In this document: piece by piece, positions 57,958 to 64,000 of the stretch
Numbering within the stretch: the first letter of the stretch is position 1
Layout: every line of letters starts with the position of its first letter
From: Guadua angustifolia
Taxonomy: Eukaryota; Streptophyta; Magnoliopsida; Poales; Poaceae
Direction of reading: 5' to 3'
Assembly (NCBI GenBank): GCA_036346375.1
Contig: CM070514.1
Span: forward strand, 18,256,463-18,320,462
Length of the DNA: 64,000 nt
Notes under the pieces: model-generated
Told to the model about the DNA's origin: nothing
What the model saw: only the letters and a program-made list of their open reading frames with translations
The model's database searches: none
Position numbers and translations under genes: made by a program

Positions 57958-60068
57958 CTTATGAGATCATGACAAGGCCTTTACAATATACAACTCCGCT
58001 ATTAACCTCGTTTGCTAATATTTTATCGCTGAAGGGTTCCATCCACCGAGTCAGAAGCCCCCTCTTGCGCCGTGTGGGAAAACCTGTCTCTATCCGACAC
58101 GCACATTTCACCAACTAGCGAAACCAATAATGAGATGCACAAATTAATTATCCATCGTACCCATATAGACTTATAGTTGTACAGTAGTGCTCAGTACATG
58201 GTAACACATGCTTCATCCTTAAATGACTAGGGCGGAATAATCACTTTACAAGGTCTCGTACTTCTTACACCCGCCATACAATCCATCCGCACCGATCTAA
58301 ACCATTTTACACTTTATTTCATTTAAATAATAGCAACAATATCTCTTACCGCAACTTCACAAATGAGTTTAAACAAAGCTTTGAAATGATTCCCATAATA
58401 GCATAATATGAAAATATTTAAGTTGGACTAACCAATTCTATCATCCCATGCTACTCTACTAACCATCATCAAAATAATATAGCTAATACCAGCTAGGGTG
58501 ACAAAGGCACATCGTGATCAATGCTAATGAGGTTATAACAATTCTTGAATTTAACTAAATCTTAAGACTAAATTTAAAGTGCATTGCATAAAAGTAAGAA
58601 TGCAATAATTTAAAATAACATAAATATTTTATAAATTTGGGATCAACATGGTTAAGGAAGATTTGCCTTCACTATCCCTTACTGGTTCTACCTCCGACTG
58701 TTGATTTGATTGAACTTCAATGACATCGTCTACACTTGAAACGAGAACAAATAAATAAAATAAATACAAACAAAATTCAAAAATTAAAAAGAAATGTAAT
58801 GGAAGGTAGAGCTTGAATATAGATGAATTTAGAAATTTGGAGCTTGAACGGAGGAGAACGGGCTCTCGGAAGTGGCCCGGGTCAAAAAATAGAGAAATTG
58901 AGAAGGGTGACATGTGTTACACTGCGATTGGCCGGGATTTTTGGGATTTTTGGAAAAAGAGAAAAAGGAAAATGATAATCCACTGACATGTGGGGTCCAT
59001 TCATCAGTGGCTCGGTTCACGGTGAACTGGGTGCATTGAGGCGTCTACAAGGTGATGTGGCAGACCAGACAATGTGGCGTGCCACGTTGCAGATTAGAGC
59101 TAACGTGGCCACAGACATGGCTTCCACGTGGTGAGGTGATGCGGCGTGGCCACCATATCAGCACGTGGGTAGATGACGTTGGGGTGGCATCATGCTAGCG
59201 GGACATGGGCGGTGCGTGGCACTGATGTGGGTACTAGAACGGGGCGGCGCCGAGGCAGCAACGACGTGGGCTTTGCCGGAGATGGAGAAGAAGCCCTCGC
59301 TGTGCACAAAAACACGACGCACATGATCTGGATCTGAGGCAAAAGAATGCGGGTGTCGTGGGGAATACGAAAGAACCGATGATAGCTATGGAGGCTCAAC
59401 AACGGTGGCGAGAAAGCTTCAAGGGCACGGCGGCACTAGGGTTTGCGATTTGGTGGCGACTCCGAGCAGGAAGCAACAAGAGGAGAGAGGGGAAAAGGTG
59501 GCGGCATTTATAGGCATGGACGTCGATGAGTTTGGCATGGAAACAGTGTGAACGACCGCGGATTTTGTGGTGGCAGGTGTGGGGAGTTTGGCGGCGAAGC
59601 AATTCGGCGCGGAGACGTCTCGGGAAGAAGAGGTCAGTCGTGACAGGTGGGCCCCACCCGTCAGCAAGCGTGGCGCACAGACGGGCCGTGCAAGGCTGGG
59701 CTGGGAAAGCGGAGCGGCGGACCGGGCCAGGGAAGGCAGACCGACGCAAAATGGAACCAGGCTATGGAAAAGGGAAGCCGGGGCGGGGTCAATGCGGAAG
59801 AAAACGGGCCAGGTTGGAAGAAGGCGGCCCACGTGGAGTTTTTTTTAAGAAATGCTATAAAATCGAATAAGGCCAAATAAATAGCAATTAAATACCAAAA
59901 AATTCTCAAAAATAATTATAGACTTTTGGAACCCAAATAAAGTGTTTTGAACTTATTTCAACTTATAAAATCTGTTTGAAATGATTTCTTTGCACTTGAG
60001 GGAAATTTTAAATTCACCAAAATTTGGAAAATGAGAAAAATTTTAATTGGCTAAGTTTTAGAATGTTA

Positions 60069-60115
60069 CCCCCCCCCCCCCCCACACCCACACACACCCC
60101 AACACACAAAAAACA
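60069..60115. repeat. C-tract and CA-rich microsatellite
   Basis: About 15 C residues followed by CACACCCACACACACC, exactly at the right edge of the long LTR. It may have replaced the original target duplication. Confidence 0.85.
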
Positions 60116-60358
60116 GCATTAGAAAATGCAAACACAAAACAAGCAATACTAATTTATAGTAAAGCAACATACTAGTCTTATTGATGATCTGTACTGCATA
60201 AACCGTTGAACCCTAGCATTCCCTTGGTTACTGTTACCATTCCGGAACAGACGCTTTTTTTGTCTGTGATAATCAAAATGTAAGGTGATTAAGAAACTTC
60301 CGCAGTGGGTTAGCAACTGTAAGGCAACATGGATACTTCAACATATTAAAATGATTAC

Positions 60359-60420
60359 CGGCTGCCTAGGAGCTTTCCTGCCTCTAGGATTCTTTTTCTT
60401 TGACATCTTAATAATATCTT
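60359..60420 (-). other. UIEF-like exon 2 of the coding part
   Basis: Acceptor TTAATGCAG; exon reads DIIKMSKKKNPRGRKAPRQP; donor GTAATC. The phase fits the preceding exon only if that exon's frameshift is absent. Confidence 0.68.
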
Positions 60421-60505
60421 CTGCATTAACATAGAAGAAAAACCATGAGCTAAATTAACTTTGGAATATGAATTAACATCATTAAGAAATAAATAAATAG
60501 CATAC

Positions 60506-60573
60506 CCAAGGCCATATCCATCTTTTCTCAGTGAACTCAATAGCTTCAGCAGTAAGTGGTACTGATTCCATCT
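60506..60573 (-). other. UIEF-like exon with start codon
   Basis: The acceptor CTTAACAG lies before ATGGAATC and the donor GTATG is at 60,501-60,505. The frame breaks inside an A-run of the UAP56-binding motif (reads KRWIW where the family has KMDM-type residues), consistent with one missing base. Confidence 0.65.
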
Positions 60574-60579
60574 CTGTTA

Positions 60580-61060
60580 AGAGCCAATAACAAAATTATG
60601 GTAAGAACATATCATGACTGCAGGCAGAAATTATAACAATGCAATGATACATAAACTTGACATGTAGCTAAAGAATCCCAAGAAACAGGGACCTGATCAT
60701 CGGAATTTTGACCACCAAGGCCAATCGTGACTTTCCCAATTGCCATACCACTCAACACCTAGGCAGGCAGATTTCGGCACCAGGCTCAACAAATCACCGC
60801 AGCCAACCGTCCGGAACACATCACTTCCTCGATATAACCCGTCCAACACAAGCACCAGCCGCAAACAATAGCCGGCCGGAACCATCGGCCCGCACCAAAG
60901 AAAATAAATTATCCTAATAAAACAATAAAGCGACGGAATAATTCGCCGCCGCAATCGTCCGAAGCGAGCTGTTACAGAGCTTGATTGCGATCTACTCCAG
61001 CTAATCCGTCTCTGCCTACCCAGAATGCAATTACCTTCGTTGAATGGCACATTTTGTCAA
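60580..61060 (-). promoter_or_regulatory. Probable 5' leader and first intron of the UIEF-like gene
   Basis: 60,700-61,050 is GC-richer than its flanks and contains no conserved frame; the 117-residue - strand frame here has no recognisable domain. A CAACGAAG/GTAATT donor-like site lies near 61,040. It precedes the acceptor at 60,574, as expected for a non-coding first exon. Confidence 0.35.
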
Positions 61061-61152
61061 ACTTTAGTTAGCTAAGTTTGACTTTTTATGGCAGCTGTTT
61101 GGTATATTGCCACAGTTTTTTAGTCTTACGACCCACCTGATATAGATTCAGG

Positions 61153-61542
61153 TAGGGATGAAAACGGATAGTAATTCGGATATCAATTTTTTTGTCTTTG
61201 TTCTTCAATGGGAAACAAATAGGATATAGAATTTTCTATCCGAATTCATATTCTTGTTTGTGGTGTTGAGCTTATTCAAATTCATAAAAATGAACCTCAA
61301 ATTCATTATATATTTATTTAAATGATAGAAACAAAATTAGGATATCAATCGGATACGGATTAGGATATTTTTCACCTTTTATTTATGGGAAGCAAATAAT
61401 GCGTAATTTTTTTATCTAATTTTATAATCTTATTTTTTATAATGAGCTTGCTAAAGTGTTAAAAATGAAAACCAAAATCGTTATATATCTATTTAAAAAT
61501 GTCGAATTTGTTCAGAAATTCGGATATCCGTTTTCATCCCTA
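61153..61542. mobile_element. hAT-type MITE, 390 bp
   Basis: Inverted ends TAGGGATGAAAACGGATA and a perfect 8-bp target duplication GATTCAGG (61,145-61,152 and 61,543-61,550). AT-rich and non-coding, with several GGATATC(A/C) motifs. It sits upstream of the UIEF-like first exon. Confidence 0.93.
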
Positions 61543-61550
61543 GATTCAGG

Positions 61551-62250
61551 TTTAGGTTTCAGCCGGATGCCAAGGCTTAGCTTGAAGGTTGAGACAGTGC
61601 GGTTATAGATAGAGAGTATAGAACTGTTCGAAACTGTAGGTGCTACAACACCTGAAGCTTCTCTCCTATGAAAGTCGCACGGTGCATGGGGGAAGATGAT
61701 TGGTGAGTGAACCTACCTTGTTAGCAAGCGAAGTGAAGAAGAGAGATGGAAGGTGGGTTAATGAAAGAATGCCTTCATGCGAAGGAAACGGAAAGCGGTA
61801 GGTGGCTACGATGAGGATGCTACATGGACCAGAGACGGGTCGGAACAAGAACGTGCCAATGCCGACAAGAAAGGAATTGGCCACAGCCGAAAACGGATTT
61901 TAAAACGTTTTTCAATTGATTTAATTGCTGAAATTAAGTTTATTTTTTTAAAATTCGCAAACCAACTCCAAAAATGATGAAAATTTTTAGAGAGGCTCTT
62001 CAGATTAATTGGAACCAAGATAAGTTATTTACAAGCTCTGGTAAAGTTTTATTTAATTTTTAAAAACCAAAAACAGATGCTACAAGGAAGAAAACAATTT
62101 CCTTTAATGCAGAAAATTGTGAAAATACATGGTAATGCAGGAAAAGGGTTTTGGAACTCACTTAATTCTTTTTAGAATTTTAGGACAATTCACTTCCTCT
62201 GTGAGTCATTCGATCCACCTTACAAAGAAAACAACACGCGGTATGTGGCG
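61551..62250. other. Intergenic DNA, no gene recognised
   Basis: Frames up to 72 codons on both strands without a recognisable domain. 61,890-62,130 is AT-rich. Confidence 0.45.
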
Positions 62251-63530
62251 CACTACTACTGCATCGCCACATCGCGACCCCCATCATCGCCGGGTAGGTA
62301 TGGGCGGCGATGATATTATCACCGCCGTTCTACATTCAACCGCGCAAGGATAATATTATCACCGCCGGTTCTAACTTTGTCGGTAGTGATAAGAATAATA
62401 TAAATTTCCGTAGGAATGGAGGCAATATCATTGCCGGTTTAATAGAGAACCGGCAGTGATAAGAAGATATCACTGCCGGTTTATATATAAAACGGTAGTG
62501 ATTTATCATTGCCGGTTCTATAGTAAAGCCGGCAGTGATAAAACCATTTTCACTGCCGGTTTTACTATAGAACCGGCAGTGGTATTACTGTTCCCCATTA
62601 TTAGTTCGATATAGAACATAAGAAACATTGTAATTTATCTCGCATAGAACATATGAAAGCATAATTAGTTAAAAAACAGAACATATGAAAGCAAATTTGT
62701 AATTTGCGGGATATGTATTAATTAAAATACAGAACATTTACAAAACATAATTAGGTATATCATCTATTATTACATATTTAGTCCTAATTATAATAGGCCA
62801 ATGGCGCGAAGCCCTATATCCAAAAGTAAATCGTTGTCCTCCTCCTCCTCGTCGCCGGGCTGCCGCTGATGGTGATCGGAGTCTTGGCGGTGCTCGTCCT
62901 CCTTCTCCTTGAATCCGATTCGGTGGCGAAGTTGGTCTTGCCCCAACGCCGTGATTCCTCGTCGCCCGTCATTTGTCGGCTGCCGCCGCCCCCTCCTCCT
63001 TCTCCTCCTTTGCCTCCTCTTCCTCCTCCTCCGCTTCCACCTCCTCCTTCTCCTCCTCCTTCTTCTCCTCCTTCTCTAGCGACAGAGCGGGGCTTTGCCC
63101 AACACGTGCTCGCTTCTTGGGGGGTGCCATTTTTGCAACAATAGTGGATTGTGTGGGGGGTGCCATTCTTGCAACAATAGTGGCATTATATAGAGGCAGA
63201 ATGGGAAGGGCAAGAGTTGGCAGAGGAATGTGAAGCACAACGCTTGGCGCGGCAGAGGAACGGGCAAGCGCACAGCAGAGGAATGGGCAGGCGCGACGGT
63301 TGGGTTGGCGCGGCAGTATGAAGGGTGGGACGTATCACTGCCGGTTTATATTACCAACCGGCAGTGATAACTGACTATCACTGCCGGTTAATACCTATAA
63401 CCGGTAGTGATATATTATTGCTGGTTTAATTTACGTACCGCGATGATATTTAAAGTTTCTTGCCGATTCGTATATTCAACCGGCAAGTGATATGTATTTT
63501 CGCGCAGAACCCATTTTTCCTCGTAGTATG
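62251..63530. mobile_element. Small CACTA-like element
   Basis: Both sides carry arrays of TATCACTGCCGGTT and its inverse AACCGGCAGTGATA (62,300-62,585 and 63,330-63,490), the usual subterminal repeats of grass CACTA transposons. The left edge reads CACTACTACTGC (62,251) and the right edge TTTTTCCTCGTAGTATG (63,514-63,530). The terminal repeats do not match well and no 3-bp target duplication was confirmed. No transposase is present, so it would be non-autonomous. Confidence 0.6.
62969..63166 (-). CDS. Hypothetical Lys/Glu-rich protein inside the CACTA-like element
   Basis: A short frame from ATG at 63,166 (MAPPTQSTIVAK) with a second start at 63,130 (MAPPKKRARVGQSP). It has a nuclear-localisation-like PKKRARV and then a long EEKKEEEKEE tract. 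A TATA-like TATATAA lies just upstream on this strand (about 63,186-63,192). The upstream start exists because a block of about 36 bases with GCCATT(C/T)TTGCAACAATAG is tandemly duplicated. It ends at 62,969 in low-complexity sequence. It may be a first exon of a lost CACTA gene or a chance frame in GAA-rich DNA. Confidence 0.3.
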   Translation of the reverse strand: MAPPTQSTIVAKMAPPKKRARVGQSPALSLEKEEKKEEEKEEVEAEEEEEEAKEEKEEGAAAADK

Positions 63531-63534
63531 ACCT

Positions 63535-64000
63535 TATCGCTGCGGGTTACGTAGCCAAGGCGATGATAAGCTATTTTCAGCGTGAAAATAGCTTATATCA
63601 CCGCCGGCTCTGCAGTAATCCCGCGATGATAAGCTATTTATATAGCAATCCACCGACGACGCCTTTCCTACGAAGCGTAAGAGAGAGCTCTTTGCTCGAT
63701 TGTATTTTCTTGGAGAGGTCTTTGCGAAATTTTGTGTTACTATTTTGTTCATATTTTTCATCGAATCGACATCTTCTCGACCGAAAGCGAGAACAAAGAG
63801 GAGCTGTATTATCTTGGCGAGTTCTTCTTTGAAAAATTGTATTAAAATTTTTCGAGGTTACTAACTTGATCTATGTTATATTTGTCGTAAAATTTTACTT
63901 TCTGAGTCTTTGTAGATGTTGATAATTGCTTGATTATGCGGTGTGAGCAGTTTAATTATGTAAGCATTGCTCAAATTAAGATCTAGCTAAATTATTGAAT
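63535..64000. other. Further CACTA-like subterminal repeats and unassigned DNA
   Basis: TATCGCTGCGGG, ATATCACCGCCGGC and GCGATGATAAGCTATTT repeats continue to 63,645, so a second related element may begin here. 63,565-63,596 is a perfect hairpin. 63,660-64,000 has no recognised gene. Confidence 0.4.

Larger units (their letters stand above)
46241..60069 (-). mobile_element. Long non-autonomous LTR in the UIEF-like intron, split by a MULE
   Basis: The left edge GATCGGGACCGAATTTC and CTGTGTATAACCGCACTAGT match the left edge of the LTR at 23,875. The right edge ...TAGAATGTTAC matches the TGTAACATCCC start. Without the MULE it is about 3.0 kb, so it is probably a solo LTR. The terminal CA is altered and runs into a C-tract, and no target duplication was found. 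Contains GGGTGAGTATAAAATGTACT and CTTTACACATAAGTC, also shared with the other copies. 58,980-59,850 is GC-rich and non-coding. Confidence 0.7.
45500..60573 (-). pseudogene. UAP56-interacting mRNA export factor-like gene (UIEF-type), disrupted
   Basis: Exons on the - strand spell a small plant RNA-export adaptor. The coding start is at 60,571 (MESVPLTAEAIEFTEK). A UAP56-binding-type segment continues over the first intron (EDIIKMSKKKNPRGRKAPRQ, exon 60,359-60,420). A third exon at 46,100-46,225 reads GVLAQKRSNLGGNQFPFQ. The last exon (45,500-45,670) reads MDALFAQMKQQQLRM and ends RGRGYGGRIGGNQ, an RG-rich tail. In this family the N-terminal motif docks the helicase UAP56 to load export factors on mRNA. 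One intron now holds a long LTR with nested elements. Single-base frameshifts occur in the first and last exons, so it is either a pseudogene or affected by sequence errors. Identification is from motif memory. Confidence 0.62.

Noticed and set aside
59396..59880. GC-rich frames of 82-137 residues on both strands
   Set aside because: They lie in the GC-rich middle of a non-coding long LTR; no domain, and the corresponding region of other copies has no matching frame.
1..64000. Possible virus, bacterial operon, or organellar insert
   Set aside because: No capsid, operon-like spacing, ribosome binding sites or organelle genes; introns, LTRs and MITEs show plant nuclear DNA.

Overview
The window looks like nuclear DNA of a grass (Poaceae). 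It has one long PLS-DYW pentatricopeptide gene, one intron-containing gene broken by transposons, and otherwise almost only grass-type transposable elements: Sirevirus-type Copia, long non-autonomous LTR elements, an L1-type LINE, a Mutator-like element with a plant-mobile-domain gene, CACTA-like ends, and Tourist and hAT MITEs. No bacterial, organellar, tRNA, rRNA or CRISPR feature was seen. The genus cannot be fixed from the sequence alone.

Layout. 1-1150 is the end of a Copia-like LTR on the + strand. 1151-8896 holds three head-to-tail pieces of a long LTR family on the - strand; a 3.1 kb stretch of it is tandemly duplicated (1211-4310 and 4311-7416). 8897-17,990 is mostly AT-rich non-coding DNA with a 908-bp miniature LTR retrotransposon (12,411-13,318) and several direct repeats. 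18,025-20,613 (-) is the only intact long gene, a PPR-DYW RNA-editing-type protein. 20,890-22,720 holds two Tourist-like MITEs and a T-rich tandem repeat.

About 23.2-45.4 kb is one LINE (+) split by two later insertions: a solo long LTR (23,875-27,600) in ORF1, and a complete 12.0-kb Sirevirus-like element (32,060-44,058, - strand, 5-bp target duplication ATACC) in ORF2. The Sirevirus has 3.1-kb LTRs, a tRNA-Met primer site and a gag, but no pol.

45.5-60.6 kb (-) carries exons of a probable UAP56-interacting mRNA export factor (UIEF-like). One intron has been invaded by another long LTR (46,241-60,069), which holds a 10.9-kb Mutator-like element (47,101-57,957) with remains of a mudrA transposase, a plant-mobile-domain gene and a GRF zinc-finger gene. 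The PMD gene itself is split by a Sirevirus-like solo LTR. 61-64 kb has an 8-bp-TSD hAT MITE and a small CACTA-like element.

How the parts relate: the window is a nested stack of insertions whose order can be read from target duplications and interrupted reading frames. The least explained signals are inside the Sirevirus-like element. Each LTR has a dozen or so short hairpins that share an ACACA (sense TGTGT) loop but have different, self-complementary arms. The internal region has a dispersed array of the decamer GATACCACTT, a copy of the LTR/primer-binding-site junction. Most non-PPR coding remains carry frameshifts. Repeat copies also differ by short indels in CG-rich stretches, so some breaks could be assembly errors rather than decay.
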